Of a stretch of 64,000 nt of DNA, positions 18,043-28,865 are shown in pieces (position 1 is the first letter of the stretch; each line of letters opens with the position of its first letter). This stretch comes from Prostheceraeus crozeri. Lineage: Eukaryota > Platyhelminthes > Polycladida > Euryleptidae. A program made the translations under genes and the position numbers. The stretch is from the NCBI GenBank assembly GCA_907163375.1, contig CAJQUW010016176.1, positions 124,001 to 188,000 on the forward strand. Reading direction: 5' to 3'. The notes beneath the pieces were generated by a model. That model was not told where the DNA came from and did not search any database. It saw only the letters and a list, made by a program, of their open reading frames with translations.

Positions 18043-21000
18043 TTATTCTACATCACCTGTGACAGGAAGGCATCTCCTTCTCTTCGACGGTGGGGGAAGA
18101 CCTAGGCTATAGTGTCCATATGGTAATGATAAATTTTTATCCAGCCAACAGCGCTTATCCTCCCAAAGTGAAAGACCTCGCTTCCTAAATGATTTTGTGC
18201 TAACTATGTGATTTTTTGAATTTATAATTGTCATATCTTCAGTTGTATCATTCTCACTATAATAGACACTCCTATAGTCATCATGTTTCAATTTTTTAAC
18301 TGCTGCTCTCTGAATTCCTTTTGCACGTTTGATGCTATGATTCGTAGAGTCTAGATATTTCATTGAATACATTTTCGGTTTTAGTAGGATCATTTCCTCA
18401 AGCAACTTTCCAGCACACTCATCCTTAAAACAACCTAATCTAGCTTTGTTTGTAGTTGAATATAGTCGGTGGTGACTGTCATAGTTTGAAGAGTCAAACT
18501 TTTCACCGAAGTATAGAAGTATATCTTCCAGACGGACAGATGGTGATGTGTATAAACATAGGAAGAAACTGTCGGTATCACCTCCACAAAGCCGCGTTCT
18601 ATTTATCAGTGGACATCCTTTTAGATCATTGTAATATAATTGATACATTTCCAACTTACTATAGTCAAGTACTGCTTGACCAACATATATTAATTTATTT
18701 AAAACTATTGAAGGTTTGTACATTTCCATACCAACCAGATCTTCATCAAATATTTTGTGTTGAACATAGAGAGGATGATTTGACAATTTCAGTAGTTGTT
18801 TCTCATTGTTGACTAGTTTAAATTTTTTCCTTCTCCTTACATTTTCCATTGTTTTACCATATAAAGAATTATTTTTCAATTTGTAGAATGACTTTTCGAA
18901 GTCAGTGCTTGATTGAGCCCTCTTTTGAGAGTTCATATCAATGTATGTTTTTAACCAAGGCTTTTGTGTGAATTTTATGCCACTATGAATCTTCTTGATT
19001 CTCATGCCCATGCTCAAGTAAAATTTTAAAATTGAGTAGTGGACTACATAATTTTCCCTATCAAATTGATGGAGCAGAAGTTTCTTGATAGAAGAAAAAT
19101 GTGTATTTGGTCTTACTTTTTCATATAGATTTTTCATATAGTGTGAAAACATTCTCTTTTCAATCATCTGCATTTCTGGAGCTAATGGGAAATCGGCAGT
19201 GTCATCATGAATGGCTGCAGGATACTTTAAAAATCTAAATCAAAAATGTAGCCGATTTCACCATTAACATCTATATTTTGAACATTTTCTTCATTTAAAA
19301 AATTATCTAATTCACTTTCATTCAACCATTTGAAATTTGAGTGGGGTAGATTTCTACTGAGTGAAGAACCGTAAAGGTTATTAACATCTAAGTAGGTCAA
19401 ATGTCGACTTTCATGTGTATTATTTCCTAATTCTTCAATGCGTGCACGCGCTCGGTGAATGTTGGTGAAAGTCATACCCCCTCTAATTCCTCGTTCAAAT
19501 AGATTGTACATATTTTCATCTTGTATGTAGTGTGGGGGATCATTGGAAGAGAAATTTAGTGCTGAGGTAAAGCTAAGATGTGGGAGACTGACAAAATGTA
19601 CAGGGTCGACTTCATCCTCACGTTGACTCAATGCCCTAAACACTTCAAATATGTCTGCCAACAATAAAACATCTAACTTCAGATATGCCAGCATGTAATC
19701 ACCAAATGTGCTGCAAATAAATTCAATCCACGCCTTGTTAGCGTGTTCATATTCACTATCGGAACAGTGCTCACGAGTAAGATCATTATAGAATTCAAAT
19801 TGTGGTGGTAGACAGTCTTCCGTCAACGTGTTTAAGTTTTTGAAGTATGAATATGGAAACACTCCCTTTTGATATAAAACATTATCACTTAATTGTAGAA
19901 ATTCTACCCTTAATGTCTCTACATGCTCATACGTTTGCAAGCCCTTGGCTAATTCACTCAAGGATGCACTTAGAAATTGATATGAGTCTAAGAATTTTAG
20001 TTTAAAGTATACTGTCTTCCCTTTGTATTCATTTACAGGGACACTGGCGGATAAAGTTATATATTTTTCAGCAGTTGCTGCTACAACATCTAATTTCCAA
20101 GACTTCATTCTTCCAATCGCTTTATAGCAAACGATGTGACTATCATAATTTTTAAAATTGTGGAAAAATATGGGGAGCTCCCGTCTGTTAAGTCTTAACC
20201 GGAGATTGCATTTCCTACATAATGTTTGCCTATATCGTCCGGTGATATGATCATGATCACGAACTTTTATGACTTCATCGCTGAATTTCAATTTACATTT
20301 GTTGCAACATTCTGCATTCTCGTGGCGTGCTTTTTCATCCGCTGACAGTGACATTGGCTGCCTAGTTGTTGCACATTGGTTGTCATATAAGTCTTGGGCT
20401 ACAGTTTCTAAGTGGTGCAAGAAACTAATAATGCAATTTTCTCCCTCAAAGAGGTAATACTTGTTTTCAAATTTCGATTGAAGGGCATTATGCCAGACAT
20501 GATAAGCTCCAATAGCCGCAGGTTTATGTATTTTATTATCAATGTAGCACTCTATATCTGCATAAATTACTAAAGGAGGACTTAGTTGATATTCCATGCT
20601 ACTTGTTAGTACTTTTAGATCTGATGGCATTTTTTCTATTTGCGCTTTTCCTCGAATGCAAAACTGGAAATGTCGTTCTAGTGTTGTCTTATATGTGAAT
20701 GACTGAGTGCATCTTTCGCAGAAGTATTTAAGTCTTTATAAAGTTCTCCTATACAATCTTGACAGCTTAGGAATTCCACAATAGTGTGCTGCTCCATTGT
20801 TTAGAATTATCAAAATATTAACCGTTTGCCTACCAGTAAAGTCCGAACTTTGTATCGAACACCTTTGAGTCCATTTTCATAAAAGTGAATGTTAATTTTA
20901 ATATCATTATTTTTCTCAAATTTTGGAATATCTTTGATTGATACTGGTGTGGAAATGCCTTCCATATTTAGCTCAGATGTCCACTTACTATATGATTTTA

Positions 21001-21643
21001 CTTCATTCCTTGAATAAGGTACTTCATTATAATGCAATATTGATAAAACTGCATATAGGAAGCAATCATTTGCATTTGAATTAACATTAATGACAGCTTT
21101 AGAGTTTTTTAACTTCTTTGGTAGAGGAAATGATTGTCCACCTGACAGTACTGGACTTGTTATTACATTGAACTCTATATTTTGTACATAATCTATAATC
21201 CAATTGCTACCCTTTTTTGTGAAGGCTTCAATATGATTTATTAGAGTATTTAGATGATCCTGAAACCAAGCATCATAGTCATAAATATAGTTTGAGGATG
21301 ATGAGGTAAAGTGTGCGAGAAAAGTTTCTTCTTCTTGAGGATTAGAACGGACATAACGAATTTGTGCAATCAGGCGACCGCGCAATTGATAGGTCCTTAG
21401 TAAGTCAGACACTAAATTCCCTAACATGGAACGCATGCTTTCTATGAATGATGTTATGTCCACAGTAGGTGTTGTTGGCGTGATATCATACACACGTGCA
21501 TGGCCATTGAGTGCGCTTTCGCTGAGACTAACAGTTCCATAGTTATTATGCATATTCATCTCACTATTTGTGTTATGTACATTCAGTGCTGTAAAAATCT
21601 CCTTATAAAGTGACTTCACAGAAGGAGTATTGCAGAAAGACAT
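18043..21643 (-). pseudogene. DNA polymerase B, unit A, broken
   Basis: Same gene as 31976-35833 but with lesions. A two-base length change near 19225-19230 splits the polymerase domain into frames 18043-19173 and 19227-20630. A TAA arises near 20740 where unit B has a Lys-Arg segment, and the stretch near 20843-20855 differs in length from unit B. The N-terminus is replaced beyond about 21584 by scrambled sequence, so the zinc fingers are missing. The polymerase motifs themselves are still readable: DVNNLYG (A), KLKNNSLYGK (B), GGDTDSF (C). Mutation or assembly error are both possible. Confidence 0.85.
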
Positions 21644-22260
21644 TTTGTATGTTAGTTGAACTGCGTTACATGTTTTAAAAGGAGATCCTTCTCTATTTTG
21701 ATTAGCCTTTGAATTTGTCTACTTGTTATGTACCTTTGACCCTTCTATCAGTCACTGTATTATTGCATGATGAGTCATCATGCCTCTTAAGATTATCCAT
21801 CCTATTGTGTCTTTGTGTGACACTTTCTATATAAGGAGGACATTGTACCGTTCTATTTCAAGCATAATTTGAGGCTAATACAAAATTCAGCATGTCGTTC
21901 ACTACCAAATTCCATCAATAATTTTTCGAAGTCCAAAACTTCGACGGGCATATATTTGTATTCTGCCGGTGAATTAATGGTTTATAGCGGATTTGGTCCC
22001 ATTTCAATAATTTTCGAAGTCAACTCTCTTCACGGGCATATATTTTTTATTTGCCGTGAATATAACTGGTTATAAAGCGGATTTGGTGGATCTGATGAGG
22101 AAATAGTGAACACTTTTCCGCTGCGGAGAGGACGTTGTGGTGCAGAGAATGTGATGAGGATCGTGAACAAGCCCTTATACACATCTTGCAAGATTTTGGC
22201 TCAATGAAGTCATTTCGCCCACTAGCTCAAACGGATGTTGATCTGATACTCTCTCTTGTT
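21584..22260. other. Scrambled junction between units A and B
   Basis: Up to about 21584 unit A matches the unit B polymerase closely. Beyond it, similarity to the polymerase zinc-finger region becomes patchy, mixed with pieces of the UBA-RING 3' end (AACTGCGTTA, ACTTGTTATGTACC, CAGTCACTGTAT) and with GCATGATGAGTCATCATGC fused to polymerase sequence (CTCTTAAGATTATCCATCCTATT). Between 21890 and 22260 the 207-aa gene contains many small indels and a partial local duplication of about 100 bp. No TIR or target duplication is present. The texture resembles a poorly resolved consensus of two different paths. Confidence 0.7.
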
Positions 22261-22589
22261 GGTGCAGCATTATCCAACGGAAACTCAACACATGTCTCCA
22301 TGACATTATCACATCCAGCTACTATGACGAGAAGGGTGACAAATGTAAATTGGACTTATTCAGTGGACCGCCATCAGTAAGCATCAATGTGGCTGCTCAA
22401 GGACATTCTGAGGTAATCAGTTTGCGGGCATACTATGCCAATATTTTAAAGACTTTCCATTCAAAGCCCTGCTGTATGTGCTGTCCAATTTCAAAACATC
22501 TAATGAAAGACATTGAGCAGCTCATAACTGCTACAAATCAGACTCTAGCCGCTGTGAGTGTATATCAGTTTCCCTCTACAACTTGTTAA
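21893..22589 (+). pseudogene. 207-aa unknown protein, unit B, broken
   Basis: Counterpart of 8032-8655. The 5' two thirds contain multiple frameshifts and a repeated segment around the CGAAGTC...CACGGGCATATAT stretch. The last 79 codons (22350-22589) are open and differ from unit A at a few positions (T-S-K for L-K, QTLAAV for ETLADV). The upstream TATATAAGG (about 21831) is retained. Confidence 0.75.
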
Positions 22590-22717
22590 GTGTTTTATGA
22601 AAATTTATAAGTACCAGCAACAAACTCTGTGTGAATGCTTGTAAACTTTTGTATATAATGTTGTAAGTACTAAGCAAAAATTGTAATTGTATTATCCATT
22701 TCCATATTAGAATAAAA

Positions 22718-23110
22718 ATGTCTGTAAAACGGAAGGCATCTTCTCGTCAATCGAAACGGTCCTTCAAACCTTCAAGTCAGTTTAAAAAGGCGTTGCGAAA
22801 GTTAAACAGGATACATGATAATAAGAAGAAGTGTAAATTGATTCAAAATTCAAGTGATGATTTCATTCGTGATTTAGTTTTTGCAATACACAAATGTCTA
22901 CCTATTTACAAGCCTCTGTTGAATGCTGGCTCTTTGAATGGCATAAAAAAGTTTTCAAATCCAAGGAGTAGTGATAAGAAAAGGCGAAACTTAATTCAGC
23001 GCGGTGGTGGTGGGTTTCTAAGTATGTTAAATGATATTGGAAACAGTATTAATGGTGTAATCAATAGTCCGCTTGGGAGGATTGCAGCAACTGCTGCAAT
23101 GTTAATATAA
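22718..23110 (+). CDS. Small basic virion-type protein, unit B
   Basis: 130 aa, intact copy of 8784-9176 with Arg to Lys, Ala to Val and Ser to Gly changes. The Gly run RGGGGFLSML and hydrophobic tail are kept. Same inferred role as the unit A protein. Confidence 0.63.
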   Translation: MSVKRKASSRQSKRSFKPSSQFKKALRKLNRIHDNKKKCKLIQNSSDDFIRDLVFAIHKCLPIYKPLLNAGSLNGIKKFSNPRSSDKKRRNLIQRGGGGFLSMLNDIGNSINGVINSPLGRIAATAAMLI

Positions 23111-23128
23111 GGATAGCGAATCATAAAG

Positions 23129-23177
23129 TGACACGTCATCACTTTGATTGATGAGTCATATATAGGTGTATATAAGG
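23129..23177 (+). promoter_or_regulatory. Promoter of the 244-aa gene, unit B
   Basis: Copy of 9195-9243 with the ACGTCA, TGAGTCA and TATATAAGG elements unchanged. Confidence 0.55.
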
Positions 23178-23261
23178 AAGACGCTTTAATGATATTTTAC
23201 CACTTTCAAGTGACAATTCATTTGCGCTGGTTGAAAGCTCCGAATTAGTACTTGTTGAAAC

Positions 23262-23995
23262 ATGACTCAGAAAATGTATACAATCAGAGAGGAAGGTGAC
23301 GCTTTTGAGCAAGATCTCTTGAAGCTTCGTCCGACACGAAAGGTGCAAGGGATTGGAAATACATTCTACTTTCAAACCTTGAATTATGGTGATGATGGCT
23401 TTTATCTTCAAGTTCCATTCTTCCACAGTAATGGTATGTCTACATCAGGGTATAGCAATATGAGACAAATGCGAGTGACTTTTCCAAAATGGCAACAGGT
23501 GATTCTTAAAACTATTGACTCTTTCGCGAAGAATGTGTTCAGCTGCCTGAAAGTGCTCCCACTCATTGGAGAAAGGCATTAGAGGAAGGAGTTGGTTATA
23601 AGGAATTGCCGGAATTCGATACACTGTTTTTAAAACTATCAGATCATTTTCAAGCATTCGATCTCTTTACAAACGCGATGGAATGTGAGGATCTCAAACG
23701 GGGTCGCTATATGGGCTTAGTGCACGCGACCGGACTTTATATTGGCTCACATGGTTCGACTGGTAAAGTCGCATCTTTACAAATGAAGGTTCTTCAACTA
23801 GTCTATGAACCACTACCAATTGATAAATGTTTAATTTACATTGATAAGACTACTTCAAGTGATGGGAAGGAAGAGAGCAAAAAGCGAGGGCGGAAATCTA
23901 AAGATGGGAATCCTAAATTGAAGTTGAAGCGCCAAGATGCTGACTTGAAAACTTTCTATAATCCTAATTGTGATGAGGAAACACAAATGTTTTAA
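23262..23995 (+). pseudogene. Conserved 244-aa protein, unit B, frameshifted
   Basis: Counterpart of 9328-10062. One A is missing near 23530 (GCGAAGAATG against GCGAAAGAATG in unit A), so the first frame ends at 23582. The downstream part is open again from 23606 to 23995. Apart from this the copy is about 98 % alike by eye. A one-base loss in a run of A could be a sequencing error. Confidence 0.8.
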
Positions 23996-24136
23996 TTTGT
24001 AAATGTTTTAATTTGTAAATGTAACTTGAAAGTTTCTATTCTGAATGTAAATAAACGTGATCTGGAACATGTGTCTGTTTTGTTGTTCTAAGCAAAATTA
24101 GCGGGATGATGAGTTTAATGTTAATGGAATCATAAG

Positions 24137-24772
24137 ATGACAGATTTTCGTCTATTCACTGATCGCACAATGTGTGTCGTTAGACCAAGTCAGTCCGGTA
24201 AAACTACATTTGTAACTGAATTGCTACAATATAGAAATGAAATGTTTAACAAGGAAATTAAGAGAGTCAAATGGTATTATGGAATATTTCAGCCACAACT
24301 ACATTCTGCACTTCGCCAGAAAGGTTATGAGGTGAAGCAAGGGTTGCCATCAACTGAGGATATCAAAGCAGGTGACTTACTAGTATTAGATGATCTATTA
24401 CGAGAAAGCAAATCTTCAAAGGATGTAACTGAAATGTTCATTCAAACTGCACATCATAGGGAAGCTTTTATTATCTACATCACCCAAAACATCTTCGATG
24501 GAGGGAAAGAGCAAAGAACTAGAAGTTTGAATACACATTATTTGGCAATATTTAAAAATCCAAGAGATAGCAGTCAGATACATCATCTCAGTAGACAGAT
24601 ATTACCTCAACAACCTAAAGTACTTTCAAAAATATATGAAGATGTAACAAAGAAACCACATGGTTATCTATTTATTGATCTAACCCAGGAATGTCCGGAA
24701 CGACTTCGATTTCGAACAAATATCATACCTAATTCCGCTGAACCAATGACAGTTTTCTCGGTTCACAGTTAG
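24137..24772 (+). CDS. A32/FtsK-type packaging ATPase, unit B, P-loop altered
   Basis: 211 aa with the full C-terminus that unit A has lost. The first Gly of Walker A is Arg: RPSQSGKTT instead of GPSQSGKTT (residue 16), together with Ala to Val at 15. Gly21, Lys22 and Thr23 and Walker B LLVLDD are kept. The first P-loop Gly is strongly conserved, so ATP binding may be impaired; this is inference. So neither unit has a fully normal ATPase gene. Confidence 0.85.
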   Translation: MTDFRLFTDRTMCVVRPSQSGKTTFVTELLQYRNEMFNKEIKRVKWYYGIFQPQLHSALRQKGYEVKQGLPSTEDIKAGDLLVLDDLLRESKSSKDVTEMFIQTAHHREAFIIYITQNIFDGGKEQRTRSLNTHYLAIFKNPRDSSQIHHLSRQILPQQPKVLSKIYEDVTKKPHGYLFIDLTQECPERLRFRTNIIPNSAEPMTVFSVHS

Positions 24773-24811
24773 TTTTAAGCAATGTACTTTGTTGCCTTAT
24801 TATTTTCAAAC

Positions 24812-25462
24812 ATGTCGTATTCAAAGATGGTAGTCATTCCTCAAGAGGAGTATGTACAGTTGACTACATTACAAAGTGCACAGGAAGTCAAAAATATAGA
24901 TCAGCCTATTACGAATCAACTTAATAAACTAACACAAAAGGATATGGAAATTCAGAAGATTAAGGATCCCTATCGACGAATGCAGTTAGCAGCTGAAAAC
25001 ATTGACGAGAGGCGACAGATTTGTGACAAGTTGCGACGATTTATAACCTTGTCAACACCTCGACCATATCCTGTGCGCGCTGAGCGATTATTTGACTTCA
25101 TTGATCCACATGTGAAGTTCAATGTGAGAGGAGAGATAATAGATGAAACAACTGGTGATGTTATTAGAAATAGTCACATAGATGACCTTCTGCAATATGC
25201 TGTCAGAGATGTAAGGCGAAAACTAGGTGCACCACAAGGGTGGTCATATTTTCAGAAAATTTTATCTGATCAAAATGTACCTCACAATATTATTGGAGGA
25301 CCGACTGTGAATGAATTGGATAAGGGTCACTTACAAGATGGATCAAAGAGTAAAACACCCACGATGGCGGTCAAGCGTGAGCTTCATGATCCCGATGATC
25401 TGCAACCAAAAAGAGCTACTAGGCGCTCAATGCGTGTTGCGAAGGAGTATAGTAAATATTAA
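24812..25462 (+). CDS. Conserved coiled-coil Polinton protein, unit B
   Basis: 216 aa from ATG 24812, intact copy of 10877-11527. Changes include Lys-Glu to Asn-Lys near residue 38, Arg to Cys in the DERRQI segment, Arg to Pro in RPYRV and Ala to His near the C-terminus. Function unknown as in unit A. Confidence 0.6.
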   Translation: MSYSKMVVIPQEEYVQLTTLQSAQEVKNIDQPITNQLNKLTQKDMEIQKIKDPYRRMQLAAENIDERRQICDKLRRFITLSTPRPYPVRAERLFDFIDPHVKFNVRGEIIDETTGDVIRNSHIDDLLQYAVRDVRRKLGAPQGWSYFQKILSDQNVPHNIIGGPTVNELDKGHLQDGSKSKTPTMAVKRELHDPDDLQPKRATRRSMRVAKEYSKY

Positions 25463-25496
25463 GCAAATATGAATTAAGCCTTGCCTCTCTCATATC

Positions 25497-25637
25497 ATGT
25501 CGTTACAAAAATTTTGCTGTTGTTTGAAATCTGCGCTCGAAGGTAAAGCAGAAGAGGGCATAGAGGTTGATATCAATTGTGTTAGCAGTTGCTGTGCGAG
25601 TAATACGCGTGCAAATCAGAACAAAGACGATGAGTAA
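25497..25637 (+). CDS. Small Cys-rich ORF, unit B (46 aa)
   Basis: 46 codons, beginning MSLQKFCCCLKSALEG and containing CVSSCCAS, ending at a TAA that overlaps the integrase start codon (ATGAGTAA). The compact stop-start arrangement suggests this is the intact form of the ORF. Two Cys clusters could be lipid-modified or bind metal. No family recognised; short length keeps confidence low. Confidence 0.4.
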   Translation: MSLQKFCCCLKSALEGKAEEGIEVDINCVSSCCASNTRANQNKDDE

Positions 25638-26711
25638 AACCGTGAAGCTGAGGAAGATTTATTACGACTTAAATCATCCCGCAAGTTTCAGTCGTCCGGA
25701 GGTTCTAGCTCGTGCAGCAGGTGTGGGAATAGAGAAAGTCAAGAAGTGGTTGAGGAGTCAACCGACTTACACTCTTCACAAAAATGCGAGAAAGCGGTTT
25801 CCAACAAGAAAATATGTTGTTAACAATATAGATAGTCAATGGCAAGCGGACTTGGCTGACATGCAACAGATATCACAGTACAATGATGGCTATAAATACA
25901 TCTTAACCGTAATAGATATTTTATCTCGCTATGCTTGGGCACGTGCGCTGAAATCTAAACGAAGACCAGAAGTTGAAGCGGCTTTTCAGAGCATTTTCGA
26001 TGAGGGGCGTGTTCCGCAAAGAATACAGACCGATCAAGGGAAGGAATTCGAAAACTCTCATGTTCGAAGTCTCCTCAAAAGTCATAATAAGGAATTGTTT
26101 AGAGTCAAAAGTGCTTATAAAGCTGCCATGGTTGAGAGGTTCAATAGCACACTGAAGACAAAAATATGGCGCTATTTCACTGCAAAAAATACACATGTTT
26201 GGGTAGGTGAGCTGCAGAATTTTGTTAAGAATTACAATGAAAGCTACCATCGAATCATTAAGATGAAACCAGTTGATGTTACCCCAGATAATGCGATGGA
26301 TGTATAGCTTCGATTGTATGATAAGAAAGCGAAAAACATTTCCAATGAAAAGATAATTAATGTTGGTGATAGAGTTCGGATTTCAAAGGTTAAGTCTACA
26401 TTTGAGAAGGGGTATCTACCTAATTGGACTGAAGAAGAGTTTTTTGTGGATGAAGTTAATACAAAATTTAGACCCACCATGTATAAATTAATAGATTACC
26501 ATAGATTACCAAAATTTTACTCTTATGAATTGCAAGTAGTAGACAGAAGTGAAGAGGTGTATATATGACTGACAAAATAATTAGGAGGAAAGGTCATGGC
26601 AATCAAAGGAAATATCTAGTTAAATGGAAAGGATATCCTGATTCATTCAATAGCTGGATAACGCACCAGGATCTACAAAATGTGGAGGTGGGAGACACTC
26701 GTAACTTTTAA
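25630..26711 (+). pseudogene. Integrase-chromodomain, unit B, broken
   Basis: Counterpart of 11695-12783. TGG to TAG (26305-26307 area) stops the frame shortly after the catalytic domain. A short internal replacement with loss of nine bases near 26500 and a two-base gain (GTGTATATATG) before the chromodomain add a further break. DDE residues are all present, but Arg to Ser follows the catalytic Glu (MVERFNST). The chromodomain codons are still readable to 26711. Confidence 0.88.
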
Positions 26712-26751
26712 GCTAATATAGCATGTGACTTCTTCCATATATGAGTTTAAC

Positions 26752-28329
26752 ATGTCTACTAACTTCAACATCATTCTTCCAAGCAATAGCAACCCCAAGA
26801 TATTCCCAAGTAACAAACCATCTCTCCACTCTGTTGAATTCGCTAATCCAATTACTCTGCATGGACCCCATGAAGTTGCTCTAACTGAAATTACTTATTA
26901 CAACGATATCAGTTTGCTAAAGAACAACTATTTTGAATTACATAAAGAAGTGCGAGAGAGGGATGATTGCTTTCGCATATTTCAAAATAGTCTACATGGT
27001 ACATGGGCTTTTCATCATCTAACTTTACATCCTTTTTCAACATCTTTACCATCTGTCCAAAACATGATTAAAATTCAAAAGGCATTTCCAACGTCAACTT
27101 TTGATTCTAAGGTTCCCACAATGAGCTTGCAAGATACAGAAAAGGAAATCGGTAGAATGTTTGAACGAATAAATGATCTCTTCAAGCTGACTTTGAATAA
27201 ATTCTACAAACCAGTCATAAAGGGGTCAACAAAATTGATGAAGGAAGGGAAGCATGTTCTTCTTGTATTAGGTAAGGATTTGAGTCATACTTTTGGGTAT
27301 TCCAGAACAACTTTCTCATCAAGGTATTGGTACAATGGACGTGGGTGGAATTCGGAGAGGAAAGTCACTGATTTTCAATGTAGAATTGTGCCATTGTATG
27401 CATTGCAAAAAAGGAGCATCCGAGTAAAAAATAAATTTGAGGTCATTAGAAGTGTTGAAGACTTTGCAAGAAAGTTTCAAGGATCAGTGCCAGAAACGTG
27501 AATGACTTGTGAATATAAGAAAGAGAAAGTAACTTTGTTTACTGTTGAAACGGAGGCAGAATTTATTGTTTTTACTAAAAAGACACCATTGGAAAAGTCT
27601 GAGTCCGCTGTTATTGAATTCGGATCTGAAATGATTGGGATGTTTAAGGGCCTTGAAAGCGCACCTTGGTTGACAGAATTAAATGATACATTCAAGGTTC
27701 AATTGTCCTCTTCTAAACTCAAAGCATCAACAAATGCTTCATGGGATATCCACGTATACAGCGAAGACATATTGGTTGATGAAATGTTTACTTCCAGTGA
27801 ACTTGTAAAAAGAGTTAATTTGAACATTGAAAGCTTGAAAACGCCATCTGAATTGTGTACAAAGTTAAATGAGTTTGGTGTAGATTACCTTGATGCAGAT
27901 GAATATCACTTTTCTTATGACCCACATAAGAAACGCATGATTGTAAAGGTAGGGAAGAACTCTCTTATCAAGCTGGATAGCGTGTTAACGACCACATTGG
28001 GATTCTCAAAATCAACTATTTATGAAGGCACATCAATAGGCGATACAGCCCCATCACTAGAGCGTGATATAAGTAACTTATACGTCTATTGTAACATTAT
28101 TGAATATACAAGGGTTGGCGACATTGAGGCCCCACTTCTGCGCACATTTCCTCTCTCATCCGTAAGGAAGCAACTAATCAATCGAGAATTTTCTAACACA
28201 ATGTATCTACCAATCAGCCGAAATTTCATCAATAGAATTGACATATCAATTCATGATGACGCAGGAGAAGTAGTACCGTTCTGTGGTGGTGTTACTGTTT
28301 TGACCCTACATATTAGGTCACGAGAATAA
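26752..28329 (+). pseudogene. Candidate minor capsid protein, unit B, internal stop
   Basis: Counterpart of 12824-14401. A TTA to TGA change at 27499-27501 splits the frame into 26752-27501 and a downstream open part to 28329. The rest is close to unit A with a handful of substitutions, some clustered near GAAGACATATTGGTTGATG (27770). Confidence 0.8.
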
Positions 28330-28372
28330 GGCTTTACGCTATTATGCCTTCCATAGTTATTCAATAGTCATA

Positions 28373-28855
28373 ATGACAGGCATTTACAGTAGACCATCAT
28401 ATCAGAGCGGTTATCCCGTGTTTGTTGGAGGTAGACGACAAGTTGGAGGAGGCATATTTGGTGCACTAAGACGTATGGTTCTTCCAACACTCAAAAAGTA
28501 TGGCGTACCAATCATGAAGCGTGTTGGAAGCAGGGCTTTAGATTTTGGTGCAAATGTTGCAGCTGATGCGCTTCAAGGTGAGGATATCGGTGAATCTATG
28601 AAAATGCGCGCGCAGCAATCTGCCATAGACGCATTAGATGATTTAACAAAGACGAGACGTACAGTTCGGAAGAAGCGTAGGAAGTCAAGACAAGTTGGAT
28701 CAGGCCGAGTTACTAAGCAAAGACGCAGGAAAAGTAAAAAGCCGACTAGAGCAGCACGTTCTAAATCTAGACGTCGAGTGAAAACAAGAAAGCGCAAACG
28801 AAATTCCACAGCTACTAGAAACAAGTCAAAACGAAGGAAGACAACATATTTGTAG
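28373..28855 (+). CDS. pVI/pX-like basic virion protein, unit B
   Basis: 160 aa, identical to the unit A protein except one Ile to Met. Gly-Gly motif near residue 25, amphipathic middle and Arg/Lys-rich tail as described for 14445-14927. Confidence 0.7.
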   Translation: MTGIYSRPSYQSGYPVFVGGRRQVGGGIFGALRRMVLPTLKKYGVPIMKRVGSRALDFGANVAADALQGEDIGESMKMRAQQSAIDALDDLTKTRRTVRKKRRKSRQVGSGRVTKQRRRKSKKPTRAARSKSRRRVKTRKRKRNSTATRNKSKRRKTTYL

Positions 28856-28865
28856 AGCTAATACG

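Larger units (their letters stand above)
7916..21643 (+). repeat. Internal direct repeat, unit A (about 13.7 kb)
   Basis: This block is repeated in the same orientation at about 21768-35576 with a period of 13,926-13,934 bp. It contains the 207-aa gene through most of the DNA polymerase. Divergence is uneven: very low across pVI-like, capsid, protease and TBP-like genes, and clearly higher in integrase and ATPase. The unit ends inside the polymerase N-terminal region, so unit A lacks the polymerase zinc fingers. Confidence 0.9.

Noticed and set aside
21643..21893. Two separate Polintons inserted side by side
   Set aside because: No TIR or target duplication exists at the junction; only the outer ends carry them.
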